A DNA stretch of 64,000 nucleotides, taken from assembly GCA_030525875.1 (NCBI GenBank), contig JAUNDV010000003.1, forward strand, positions 1 to 64,000. The letters run 5' to 3'. This DNA comes from Eubacteriales bacterium (GTDB taxonomy: Bacteria; Bacillota; Clostridia; Lachnospirales; Lachnospiraceae). The position numbers and the translations under genes were made by a program. Positions within the stretch are counted from its first letter, which is position 1. The number at the start of each line of letters is the position of its first letter. Positions 1-8,104 of this stretch are shown one piece after another. The notes under the pieces are model-generated. The model did not search any database. It worked only from the letters and a program-made list of their open reading frames with translations, and was not told the origin of the DNA.

Positions 1-2
1 TC

Positions 3-314
3 TATATATCACCATATACGAGCAAAAAGTGTCAACAATTATGGTACAGCATCAATACTTTGACCAGAGAGATGCGTAAGTTACAGGCATCAGAAGCTGA
101 TCTGCTGAAGAAGCAGTCATCCCAGTCAGATATAAAAAATGCAGAAGCAGAAATTATTCCTACTACTCAACGGATTTTAGATAGTTATTCTCGATTGTCA
201 GTCCCTGAAAAGAATAGCTTATGGAAGATTGTAATGGAAAAGATTACAATGTACCGTACTCCAGATGGGGAATTTAGTATGCACATCTATCCGAAGCTAC
301 CTATGAAAAATTGA
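3..314 (+). CDS. C-terminal end of a large serine recombinase (cut by window edge)
   Basis: The reading frame is open from the left edge to a TGA at 312-314, so the gene starts outside the window. Its last ~100 residues hold a Lys/Glu-rich helical stretch (LTREMRKLQASEADLLKK) and the ending VMEKITMYRTPDGEF...HIYPKLP. This resembles the C-terminal coiled-coil and tail of large serine recombinases from Clostridia mobile elements, whose final motif is often a variant of LYPKLP. The catalytic resolvase domain would lie upstream and cannot be checked. It may be an intact integrase or a remnant. A TTG at 60 is not needed as a start because the frame continues upstream. Assignment rests on motif likeness only. 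Confidence 0.5.
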   Translation, partial: YISPYTSKKCQQLWYSINTLTREMRKLQASEADLLKKQSSQSDIKNAEAEIIPTTQRILDSYSRLSVPEKNSLWKIVMEKITMYRTPDGEFSMHIYPKLPMKN

Positions 315-347
315 ATACTGAGCCATAGCTTATTCCAGTATGGTATC

Positions 348-376
348 TCGACTATCGCCTCCTTTTGTGGTATAAT
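348..376 (+). promoter_or_regulatory. Predicted promoter of the GTPase-nuclease fusion gene
   Basis: A perfect -10 TATAAT lies at 371-376, with a partial -35 (TCGACT, 348-353) 17 bp upstream. Transcription would start near 383. An ATG at 385 would then sit almost at the transcript start without a ribosome site, which supports the ATG at 412 as the real start. Confidence 0.5.
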
Positions 377-411
377 CCAGTATTATGCAATCACGAAGGG
401 AGGCGCCTTTT

Positions 412-3204
412 ATGGGCGAACAGAAGCCTGAAAAAGTAAAAAAACATATTTGTACGGGTCTGTTGGCCCATGTTGATGCAGGAAAAACAACATTGTCAGA
501 AAGCATCTTATATAAGACAGGAAGCATTAGAAATGTAGGAAGAGTTGATCATAGAGATACCTTTTTTGATACGGATATTCAGGAGAGGGAAAGAGGTATA
601 ACTATATTTTCAAAGCAGGCTGAGATAAAGCTTAAGGATAAGAATATCTGTCTTATGGATACCCCTGGACATGCAGATTTTAGTGCTGAAATGGAGAGAA
701 CGCTTTCGGTTTTGGACTATGCCATTCTTATAATAAGTGCAGCTGATGGAATTCAGGGACATGTAATAACTCTGTGGAAACTTTTAAAGAGATACAATAT
801 CCCTGTCTTTATTTTTGTAAATAAAATGGATCAACAGGGTGCAGACGGAAACAGGATAATGACATTAATAAGGGAAAAGCTGTCAGATAATGCTGTAGAT
901 ATGAGAAGTCTGCAAGATAAACTGCAAGGCTTAGATATTTTGTCTGATGACTGGTCAGCTTACCCTGATAAATTTAGCAAAGCTCAGTTTAGCGATGAAT
1001 TTCTTGAGCAGATAGCTGAATGTGATGAAGAAACCATGGAATCTTATTTTGATACACAGGAGATAAGTCTTACTCAAGTTTCTAAATTAATAAGGAAAAG
1101 GAAGCTATATCCTGTATGCTTTGGATCTGCACTTAAGCAGGATGGAGTGGACAGCTTTCTTTCAGTTATGTCATTGTTTATAGAGGCACCTGTATATAAA
1201 AATGAATTTGGGGCAAGGATTTTTAAGATTTCAAGAGATTCGCAGGGGAACAGGCTTACACACATGAAAATAACAGGAGGAATGCTGAGAGCTAAGGCCT
1301 CCATTGAACTTCAAAAGCTGGAGAAGGAAGATGAAAAAGTTCAAAAAGTAGACCAGATACGTATCTATCAGGGAGCTCAGTTTAATACAGTTAAAGAAGC
1401 TTGTGCCGGAATGGTAGTCGCTGTTACAGGCCTTAATTCTACAAGGGCAGGAATGAGTATTGGTGCAGAAGAAAAAGAAGAGCTGCCACTTCTTATTCCA
1501 CTGTTTACATTTTCAGTTATATTGCCCTTTGATGAAGATAAGCATAGAGCATATCTTAAGTTTAAAGAGCTTGAAGAGGAGATTCCGGAGCTTAGCTTTT
1601 TATACAATGAACAGCTGAAGGATATACAGGTTAAGCTGATGGGTGGAGTCCAGACAGAGGTAGTAAAGCGACTCATCAAAGAACGCTTTGGTATGGATGT
1701 AAGCTTTGATGAGGGACATATAGTATATAAGGAAACGATAAAGAGACCAGTTGAGGGTGTTGGTCATTATGAACCTTTAAGGCATTATTCGGAGGTTCAT
1801 CTCGCCCTTAGACCCATGGAAAGGGGAAGTGGGCTTAGCTTTTCTAGTGAGTGCAGTGAGGATGTACTAGATAAGAGCTTTCAAAATCTTATACTTACCC
1901 ATCTTGAGGAGAAAAATCACAAGGGTGTACTTACAGGCTCAGATATTACTGATATGAATATTAGTATACTGAGTGGAAGGGCACATATTAAGAATACAGA
2001 GGGTGGCGATTTCAGACAGGCTGTATATAGGGCAGTGAGAAATGGTCTTATGAGAACAGAATCTGTTCTTTTAGAACCTTATTTTGAGTACAGACTTCAG
2101 GTACCTATGGATTGTGCAGGAAGAGCCATATCAGATCTTCAGCAGATGAATGCGGAGTTTAATGGGCCGGACATAGATGGGGAGCTTGCTATATTTACAG
2201 GAGAGGCAGCAGTTTCCAAAATGCAGGGATATAAGGATAAGCTTGCTTCTTATTCCAGGGGCTTTGGTGAACTTGAGTGTACATTTTCAGGTTATAAGGA
2301 ATGTCTGGAGCAGGATAAGGTTGTGGAAGAGATTAATTATGATCCAGAAGCTGATCTGGATAATCCTGCTGGCTCGGTTTTTTGTTCCCATGGAGCCGGC
2401 TTTTATGTTGAATGGGATGAGGTAGAAAACTATATGCATCTTCCATATACTGATTTTGACAAGGAAGAATCAGAAAAATCCAAGGCATCTGAAGATGAAA
2501 TAGAAAAACAAATTAGCAGAGTATCTTCAAATTCTTCTCCAAAATCCGCTTCAAAGGCTTCCCAGCTTTCGGGCTATGAAATGGATAAAGAGCTTGAAGC
2601 CATTTTTGTCAGGACCTTTGGAAATGCAGGCATAGATAAAAAGAAGCCAGCAGGTTCCTTTGTAAGAGATAATGAAGCGAAGCGGATAAAGAAAGCTTCA
2701 CAGGATAAGCCAGCTGATATAGAAATAAAGCCAAAAAAGAAATCCTATCTGCTGGTAGATGGATATAATATAATTTTTGCCTGGGATGAGCTGAGAGAAC
2801 TCTCAAAAATCAATATTGATGCTGCAAGAACCAAGCTTATGGATATACTTAGTAATTATCAGGGCTTTAAGGGAATGGAACTTATTTTAGTATTTGATGC
2901 ATATAGAGTTCATGGAAATAAAGGCGAAATATTTAAATATCACAACATACATGTAGTCTATACTAAAGAGGCGGAAACTGCAGATCAGTATATAGAGAAA
3001 ACTGTGCATGATATGGATAAACAGCATAATGTGACTGTTGCTACATCTGACAGGCTTGAGCAGATAATTGTTTTTGGAAATGGAGCAGCTAGAATGTCGG
3101 CCAGAGAGCTATACGAGGATGTGTGTGTAGTTGAAAAAGATATTGATGAAGAGATATACAGAACGAGAACGAAACTAAAGAATACAATGAAGCTTCCAGA
3201 GTAA
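412..3204 (+). CDS. TetM/EF-G-like ribosomal GTPase fused to a Rae1/YacP-type NYN ribonuclease
   Basis: This protein of 930 residues starts at ATG 412, because AAGGGAGG at 396-403 is well placed; an in-frame ATG at 385 has no ribosome site. Residues 1 to about 640 match the ribosomal-protection (TetM/TetO) branch of EF-G-like GTPases. They show G1 AHVDAGKT (19-26), ERERGITI, DTPGH (83-87) and NKMD (138-141), all intact. A Ser/Lys/Glu-rich linker follows (about 640-775). The last ~150 residues are a NYN/PIN-like domain closely resembling Bacillus Rae1 (YacP), with VDGYNII, ILVFDAY, ETADQYIEK, VATSDRLEQ and SARELYEDV in the same order. Rae1 is known to cut mRNA in the ribosomal A site, and TetM-like proteins also act at the A site. 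Inference: a ribosome-targeted GTPase carrying an A-site nuclease. It may or may not confer tetracycline resistance. Confidence 0.85.
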   Translation: MGEQKPEKVKKHICTGLLAHVDAGKTTLSESILYKTGSIRNVGRVDHRDTFFDTDIQERERGITIFSKQAEIKLKDKNICLMDTPGHADFSAEMERTLSVLDYAILIISAADGIQGHVITLWKLLKRYNIPVFIFVNKMDQQGADGNRIMTLIREKLSDNAVDMRSLQDKLQGLDILSDDWSAYPDKFSKAQFSDEFLEQIAECDEETMESYFDTQEISLTQVSKLIRKRKLYPVCFGSALKQDGVDSFLSVMSLFIEAPVYKNEFGARIFKISRDSQGNRLTHMKITGGMLRAKASIELQKLEKEDEKVQKVDQIRIYQGAQFNTVKEACAGMVVAVTGLNSTRAGMSIGAEEKEELPLLIPLFTFSVILPFDEDKHRAYLKFKELEEEIPELSFLYNEQLKDIQVKLMGGVQTEVVKRLIKERFGMDVSFDEGHIVYKETIKRPVEGVGHYEPLRHYSEVHLALRPMERGSGLSFSSECSEDVLDKSFQNLILTHLEEKNHKGVLTGSDITDMNISILSGRAHIKNTEGGDFRQAVYRAVRNGLMRTESVLLEPYFEYRLQVPMDCAGRAISDLQQMNAEFNGPDIDGELAIFTGEAAVSKMQGYKDKLASYSRGFGELECTFSGYKECLEQDKVVEEINYDPEADLDNPAGSVFCSHGAGFYVEWDEVENYMHLPYTDFDKEESEKSKASEDEIEKQISRVSSNSSPKSASKASQLSGYEMDKELEAIFVRTFGNAGIDKKKPAGSFVRDNEAKRIKKASQDKPADIEIKPKKKSYLLVDGYNIIFAWDELRELSKINIDAARTKLMDILSNYQGFKGMELILVFDAYRVHGNKGEIFKYHNIHVVYTKEAETADQYIEKTVHDMDKQHNVTVATSDRLEQIIVFGNGAARMSARELYEDVCVVEKDIDEEIYRTRTKLKNTMKLPE

Positions 3205-3288
3205 AATTAGCTAAAACAGATAAAAAACTAAAAAATATTTAGTAATATTGCTGAAAAGAAAATTAAAATTTGAATTTAATAAATTATA

Positions 3289-3317
3289 TTGCCATATACA
3301 TTTCCGTTTGCTATAAT
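3289..3317 (+). promoter_or_regulatory. Promoter of the carAB operon
   Basis: TTGCCA (3289-3294; 5/6 match to TTGACA) and TATAAT (3312-3317) are separated by 17 bp. The transcript would start near 3324, giving an unusually long leader of about 215 nt before carA. Confidence 0.8.
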
Positions 3318-3356
3318 ATCCCGAGTTTTAGAGAAAAAAGGAAAGGATAGTATCTT

Positions 3357-3479
3357 ATGTGCAGAAATTACTTTGATTTAAATGCAAAGACAAAGAAGAT
3401 GTACAGTGGCAAGGCCCACGTGGGAAATAACGATATTAGCCTTTTTGTTTCTATTTTTAATTATTGTTTTATATTATGA
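3357..3479 (+). CDS. Putative 40-residue leader peptide upstream of carA
   Basis: This short ORF has its own ribosome site (GAAAGGA, 3341-3347, 9 nt before ATG 3357). It ends at a TGA (3477-3479) that overlaps the first bases of the leader terminator hairpin. The second half is read from a very T-rich stretch (3441-3476), giving a Phe/Leu/Ile/Tyr-rich end (SLFVSIFNYCFIL). The layout matches the pyrBI leader peptide of enterobacteria, where translation through U-rich codons is coupled to RNA polymerase pausing and decides termination. No protein homology is expected or seen. The coding role is inferred from the ribosome site, the length and the position of the stop codon. Confidence 0.6.
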   Translation: MCRNYFDLNAKTKKMYSGKAHVGNNDISLFVSIFNYCFIL

Positions 3480-3523
3480 CCTTAGTACTTAAACCTATGT
3501 TTTAGTACAAGGTCTTTTATTTT
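3478..3523 (+). terminator. Intrinsic terminator in the carA leader (attenuator)
   Basis: The arms 3478-3494 and 3499-3514 form about 15 pairs with one bulged A and one T-T mismatch around a CTAT loop. They are followed by TTTTATTTT (3515-3523). It lies between the carAB promoter and the carA ribosome site (GAGGAGG, 3529-3535), so it must be bypassed for carAB expression. Confidence 0.85.
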
Positions 3524-3540
3524 GCAAAGAGGAGGATTAC

Positions 3541-4614
3541 ATGAACGGAAGAAAGCTAGTACTTGAAAATGGAAAAGAATTTTATGGAAGAGGCTTTGGG
3601 GCAGGATGTGAGAGCGTAGCTGAGCTTGTATGGAATACATCAGTTGTAGGCTATCAGGAGGTTTTATCTGATCCTTCATATGCTGGACAGATGGTACTTA
3701 TGACATATCCGGTTATTGGAAGCTACGGAATCAATGATGATGATTTTGAAGCAAAGCTTCCGTTTATGAGGGGTATGATAGTTCATTCATATACAAGCAT
3801 ACCTTCAAACTTTAGATATACAAAAACACTTTCAGAGACTATGGAAGAGTTTAATATTCCTGGTATATGCGACATAGACACAAGAGCTATAGCTACAATA
3901 TTAAGAGAAGAGGGAACTCAGAAAGCAATAATCACAGATGCTGATACAAAGCTTGAGGATGCATTAAGAAAGATTTCTGAGTGGAAGCTTGAGGACAGAG
4001 CGGTTAAGCTTGTCAGCACAAAGAAACGTAGATATGCAAAAACAAGCAATCCTAGATACAATGTTGTAGTAGTAGACTGTGGTATTCAGGAAAATATAAT
4101 CGAGAAGCTTAACCAGAGAAGATGTAACGTTACGGTACTTCCTTTTGATACAACAGCAGAGGAGATTGCAAAGCTTCACGCTGACGGAGTTCTCATTTCA
4201 AATGGTCCTGGCTTACCTGAGGAAGCAACAGAAACAATAGAGCTTATTAAGGAGCTTACAGGAAAGCTTCCAGTTATTGGAATAGGTCTTGGACATGAGC
4301 TTATTGCCTTATCAAGAGGACTTAAGGTATTCAGAATGAAGGCTGGTCATAGAGGTGCAAACAGACCTGTTGAGCTTACAGCAGATGGAAGAATAATAAT
4401 AGTAAACCAGAATCATGGCTATGCTGTAGCAGATGAGGGAGTTGAAAAGGCAGGGTTTAAAATCACACACAGAGACCTTATTGACAGAACTATAGAGGGT
4501 ATGGTTGATGAAGAGAAAATGCTTTGCGGAATCCAGTATTTTCCTTGTGAAATACCTGGTGATGAAAGCAGAGATGATATTTTTGCATGGTTTATCAATA
4601 AGATGGAGAAGTAA
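3541..4614 (+). CDS. carA: Carbamoyl-phosphate synthase small subunit, glutaminase triad lost
   Basis: CarA normally hydrolyses glutamine and passes ammonia to CarB for carbamoyl phosphate, which feeds pyrimidines and arginine. The 357-residue length and order are normal: an N-terminal CPSase small-chain domain (VGYQEVLSDPSYAGQ, DIDTRAIATILR), then a class I amidotransferase domain. The active site is not normal. The nucleophile motif GICLGHQ reads GIGLGHE, putting Gly249 in place of the Cys and Glu253 in place of the glutamine-contacting Gln. The catalytic His-Pro-Glu reads Phe334-Pro-Cys336, while QNHGYAV is kept. All three triad residues are therefore replaced in an otherwise full-length gene without frameshifts. 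Inference: a structural subunit, with CarB using free ammonia. It sits 20 bp before carB in one operon. Confidence 0.95.
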   Translation: MNGRKLVLENGKEFYGRGFGAGCESVAELVWNTSVVGYQEVLSDPSYAGQMVLMTYPVIGSYGINDDDFEAKLPFMRGMIVHSYTSIPSNFRYTKTLSETMEEFNIPGICDIDTRAIATILREEGTQKAIITDADTKLEDALRKISEWKLEDRAVKLVSTKKRRYAKTSNPRYNVVVVDCGIQENIIEKLNQRRCNVTVLPFDTTAEEIAKLHADGVLISNGPGLPEEATETIELIKELTGKLPVIGIGLGHELIALSRGLKVFRMKAGHRGANRPVELTADGRIIIVNQNHGYAVADEGVEKAGFKITHRDLIDRTIEGMVDEEKMLCGIQYFPCEIPGDESRDDIFAWFINKMEK

Positions 4615-4634
4615 GTAGAGATAGGAGAATAAAA

Positions 4635-7600
4635 ATGCCAAAGAGAACAGACTTAAAAAAAATACTTGTAATTGGATCAGGTCCTATAGTAATTGGACAG
4701 GCAGCAGAGTTCGACTATGCAGGAACCCAGGCTTGTCTTGCACTTAAAGAGGAAGGATATCAGGTTGTACTTATAAATTCAAATCCGGCGACAGTTATGA
4801 CAGATACTAAGATTGCTGACAGAGTGTATATGGAGCCTCTTAATCTGGAATATGTAGCAAAGATTATTAGAAAAGAGCGTCCTGATGCTATAGTTCCTGG
4901 CCTGGGTGGACAGACTGGACTTAATATGGCAGTTCAGCTCAAGGAAAAAGGAATTTTGAGAGAGTGTCAGGTTGAGATTCTTGGTACTTCATTTGATAGT
5001 ATAAACAGAGCTGAGGATAGAGAGTTATTTAAGGAGCTTTGCGAAGAAATAGGAGAGCCTGTACTTCCATCAGAGATAGCTACAACAGTTGAAGAGGGAA
5101 TTGCGGCAGCAGAAAGAATAGGATATCCTGTTGTACTTAGACCAGCCTTTACACTTGGAGGCTCAGGCGGTGGATTTGCAGATAATAAGGAAGAGCTTAT
5201 TGTACTTATGGAAAATGGACTTAAGCTTTCACCAGTAAGTCAGGTTCTTGTTGAAAAAAGTATTAAGGGATATAAAGAAATAGAATTTGAAGTAATGCGT
5301 GATGCAAATGACACAGCAATTACTATCTGTAGTATGGAAAACATTGACCCTGTAGGTATTCATACAGGAGATTCAATGGTTGTTGCACCTTCACAGACTC
5401 TTGCGGCAAAGGAATTTAATATGCTTAAAGCAGGAGCTCTCAGAATAATTCGTGCTCTCAAGATAGAAGGTGGCTGCAATGTGCAGTTCGCACTGGATCC
5501 ATTTTCATTTGATTACTATGTAATAGAGGTAAATCCTAGAGTATCAAGATCTTCAGCCCTTGCATCAAAGGCAACAGCTTACCCTATTGCAAGAGTGAGT
5601 GCCAAGATTGCAGTTGGACTTCATCTTGATGAGATTATGATTGCAAATACACCTGCAAGCTTTGAACCTACAGTGGATTATGTAGTATCGAAGCTTCCAA
5701 GATTCCCATTTGACAAGTTTACTCAGGCTGATAACAGACTTTCAACCCAGATGAAGGCTACTGGTGAGGTAATGAGTATCGGTAGAACAGTTGAGGAAAG
5801 TTTGCTCAAAGCAATAAGAGGACTTGAAATCGGTGCTAATCACTTATACCTTTCTAAGTTTGATGAAATGGAAGAGGAAGAACTTCTTACTTATCTCGCA
5901 GATGGAAAGGACGACAGAATTTTTGCCATTGCTGAGTTGTTTAGAAGAGGAGAGGATCTTGGTGTAATTTATGACAAGACAAAGATTGATCCTTTCTTCC
6001 TTGAGAAGATAAGTGAAATAGTAAGATTTGAATCCGTTTTAAAGACAGCAGGGCTTGATAAACTTAAAGATCTTGTAATTTCAGAGGGAGTATCTTTTGA
6101 GGACAAAGCAGAGCTTGCAACTGATGACATTAAGGGGGAAATTGCAGCCAGAATTGCAAATGAACCAGAGCTTAAGGAGGCTTATGAACTTCTAAAAAAG
6201 GCAAAGCTTGATGGAATAAGTGATGCATATCTTTCAAAAATTATTGGTTTAAGTGATACAGGTATGTACAGACTGAGAGCTGCATTAAATCTCTTCCCTG
6301 GATACAGAATGATAGATACCTGTGCAGCTGAATTTGGTGGCTATGTTCCTTATTTTTATGGAAGCTATGAAGCTGGAAATGAGTCAATAGTTACAAATAA
6401 TAAGAAGATACTTGTGCTTGGATCAGGACCTATACGTATAGGCCAGGGTGTAGAGTTTGACTTTTCAACTGTACATGCAATCTGGGCAATAAGAGAATCA
6501 GGCTATGAGGCTATTATTATAAATAATAACCCGGAAACGGTTTCAACAGATTATACAACCTCAGACAAGCTTTATTTTGAGCCGCTTACAATTGAGGATG
6601 TAATGAATGTTATTCATCTTGAAAATCCTGATGGAGTTATAGTAACTCTCGGAGGACAGACTGCTATTAACCTTGCAAACAGACTCGACAGCCTTAATGT
6701 AAAGGTAGTTGGAACTTCTGTAGATTCAGTTGACAGAGCTGAAAACAGAGACCGCTTTGAAAAAACACTTGAGGAGCTTCAGATTCCACAGCCAACAGGT
6801 CAGGCTGTTATTGAGGTAGAGGACGGTGTAGAGGTTGCTAACCGTATAGGCTATCCTGTGCTGGTAAGACCTTCCTTTGTACTTGGTGGAAGAGCTATGC
6901 AGATAGTTTATGATGACAGTCAGCTTAGACAGTATTTTAAGGAGGCAATAGTTGCTTCAGCAGACCAGCCTGTCCTTATAGATAAATATATTGAAGGAAA
7001 AGAGCTTGAAGTAGATGCTGTATGTGATGGAGAGGTGGTACTTATACCTGGTATAATGCAGCACGTAGAGAGAACCGGAGTTCACTCAGGAGACTCAATA
7101 AGCGTATTCCCTACCTTCAGTATCGGAGAAAAGGCAATAAATACAATCGTTAATTATACTACAAGGCTCGGTATTGCACTTAAGATGAAGGGACTTTTCA
7201 ATATACAGTTCATAGTAGATGAAAATGAAAATGTATATATAATTGAGGTTAACCCTCGTTCTTCAAGAACAGTTCCTTTCATTTCAAAGGCAACAGGACT
7301 TCCTATAGCAGATATAGCTGCAAAGGTAGCACTTGGAAAGAGTATAAGTGATCAGGGATTCACTGGTGGTCTGTTTAAAGCACCAAAGAGATGGTATGTA
7401 AAGTGTCCTGTATTCTCATTCTCTAAGATAAAGGGTGCAGACACTGTTCTTTCACCGGAGATGAAGTCAACTGGTGAGGCTATAGGCTATGATCTGGAAC
7501 TTAACAGAGCTGTGTACAAGGCACTTCAGGCTGCTGGTACAAATGTCAGAAACTATGGAACAGTATTTGTTACAATAGCCAGAAAGGATAGAGAAAAGGC

Positions 7601-7937
7601 TCTTCCTCTTATCAGGAAATTCTATGAGCTTGGATTTAATATAGAAGCAACAAAGGGTACTGCTAATTTCCTCAAGGAAAATGGTATCAGAACAAGAATA
7701 AAGAAGAAGCTTTCTGAGGGAAGTGAGGAGATTCTTGACTCACTTAGACAAGGTCATGTTACCTATGTTGTAAATACAATGAATCCAGACAAGGTAAAAT
7801 CACACACAGACGGATTTATGATAAGAAGAGTTGCTGTAGAAAATGGAGTAACAGTATTTACTTCTCTTGATACAGTCGAGATTCTTTTAAAGGTTCTTGA
7901 AGATATAACAATGAGTGTTTCGACTATAGATGCATAA
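4635..7937 (+). CDS. carB: Carbamoyl-phosphate synthase large subunit
   Basis: This 1100-residue protein (Escherichia coli CarB is 1073) makes carbamoyl phosphate from bicarbonate, ATP and ammonia. The two homologous halves are both visible. Each opens with a nucleotide-fold motif (LVIGSGPIVIGQAAEFDYAG near 10; LVLGSGPIRIGQGVEFDFST near 593) and each carries ATP-grasp metal-binding motifs (VIEVNPRVSRSSALASKATA; IIEVNPRSSRTVPFISKATG). A C-terminal MGS-like regulatory domain follows from about residue 950. Nothing in the catalytic motifs looks damaged, in contrast to its partner CarA. The ribosome site is AGGAGA, about 7 nt upstream. It is the last gene of the operon. Confidence 0.98.
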   Translation: MPKRTDLKKILVIGSGPIVIGQAAEFDYAGTQACLALKEEGYQVVLINSNPATVMTDTKIADRVYMEPLNLEYVAKIIRKERPDAIVPGLGGQTGLNMAVQLKEKGILRECQVEILGTSFDSINRAEDRELFKELCEEIGEPVLPSEIATTVEEGIAAAERIGYPVVLRPAFTLGGSGGGFADNKEELIVLMENGLKLSPVSQVLVEKSIKGYKEIEFEVMRDANDTAITICSMENIDPVGIHTGDSMVVAPSQTLAAKEFNMLKAGALRIIRALKIEGGCNVQFALDPFSFDYYVIEVNPRVSRSSALASKATAYPIARVSAKIAVGLHLDEIMIANTPASFEPTVDYVVSKLPRFPFDKFTQADNRLSTQMKATGEVMSIGRTVEESLLKAIRGLEIGANHLYLSKFDEMEEEELLTYLADGKDDRIFAIAELFRRGEDLGVIYDKTKIDPFFLEKISEIVRFESVLKTAGLDKLKDLVISEGVSFEDKAELATDDIKGEIAARIANEPELKEAYELLKKAKLDGISDAYLSKIIGLSDTGMYRLRAALNLFPGYRMIDTCAAEFGGYVPYFYGSYEAGNESIVTNNKKILVLGSGPIRIGQGVEFDFSTVHAIWAIRESGYEAIIINNNPETVSTDYTTSDKLYFEPLTIEDVMNVIHLENPDGVIVTLGGQTAINLANRLDSLNVKVVGTSVDSVDRAENRDRFEKTLEELQIPQPTGQAVIEVEDGVEVANRIGYPVLVRPSFVLGGRAMQIVYDDSQLRQYFKEAIVASADQPVLIDKYIEGKELEVDAVCDGEVVLIPGIMQHVERTGVHSGDSISVFPTFSIGEKAINTIVNYTTRLGIALKMKGLFNIQFIVDENENVYIIEVNPRSSRTVPFISKATGLPIADIAAKVALGKSISDQGFTGGLFKAPKRWYVKCPVFSFSKIKGADTVLSPEMKSTGEAIGYDLELNRAVYKALQAAGTNVRNYGTVFVTIARKDREKALPLIRKFYELGFNIEATKGTANFLKENGIRTRIKKKLSEGSEEILDSLRQGHVTYVVNTMNPDKVKSHTDGFMIRRVAVENGVTVFTSLDTVEILLKVLEDITMSVSTIDA

Positions 7938-7940
7938 ATA

Positions 7941-7974
7941 AAACTGAATTATTATTTATCCAGTTTCATTTTGC
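7941..7974 (+). terminator. Weak possible terminator after carB
   Basis: AAACTG (7941-7946) and CAGTTT (7961-7966) can pair, with a T-rich but interrupted tail. The stem is short, so efficiency is doubtful. Confidence 0.35.
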
Positions 7975-8011
7975 GTTTTACTTTACATTCAAAAACTTTA
8001 GTTTTAAAAAC

Positions 8012-8040
8012 TTTAAATTAAGCGGTTCCTATGCTATACT
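8012..8040 (+). promoter_or_regulatory. Predicted promoter of pyrH-frr
   Basis: TTTAAA (8012-8017) and TATACT (8035-8040) are 17 bp apart, so the transcript would start near 8047. The -10 box lies between the two arms of the inverted repeat at 8020-8072. Confidence 0.5.
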
Positions 8041-8072
8041 ATATTCTATAATAAGTGGCAGAGGAGCCGCTT
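8020..8072 (+). repeat. Inverted repeat enclosing the pyrH promoter -10 region
   Basis: The 11-bp arms AAGCGGTTCCT (8020-8030) and AGGAGCCGCTT (8062-8072) pair with a single G-U, around a 31-nt loop, and are followed by TTTTA. In a transcript coming from carAB this would look like a terminator. A transcript starting at the internal promoter lacks the left arm. Confidence 0.6.
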
Positions 8073-8104
8073 TTACCTTGTAAAAATCATAAGAGAGGTT
8101 AGAC

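Noticed and set aside
3324..3540. PyrR-type binding loop in the carA leader
   Set aside because: No match to the conserved PyrR hairpin sequence could be found on reading. The terminator and leader ORF give a better explanation.
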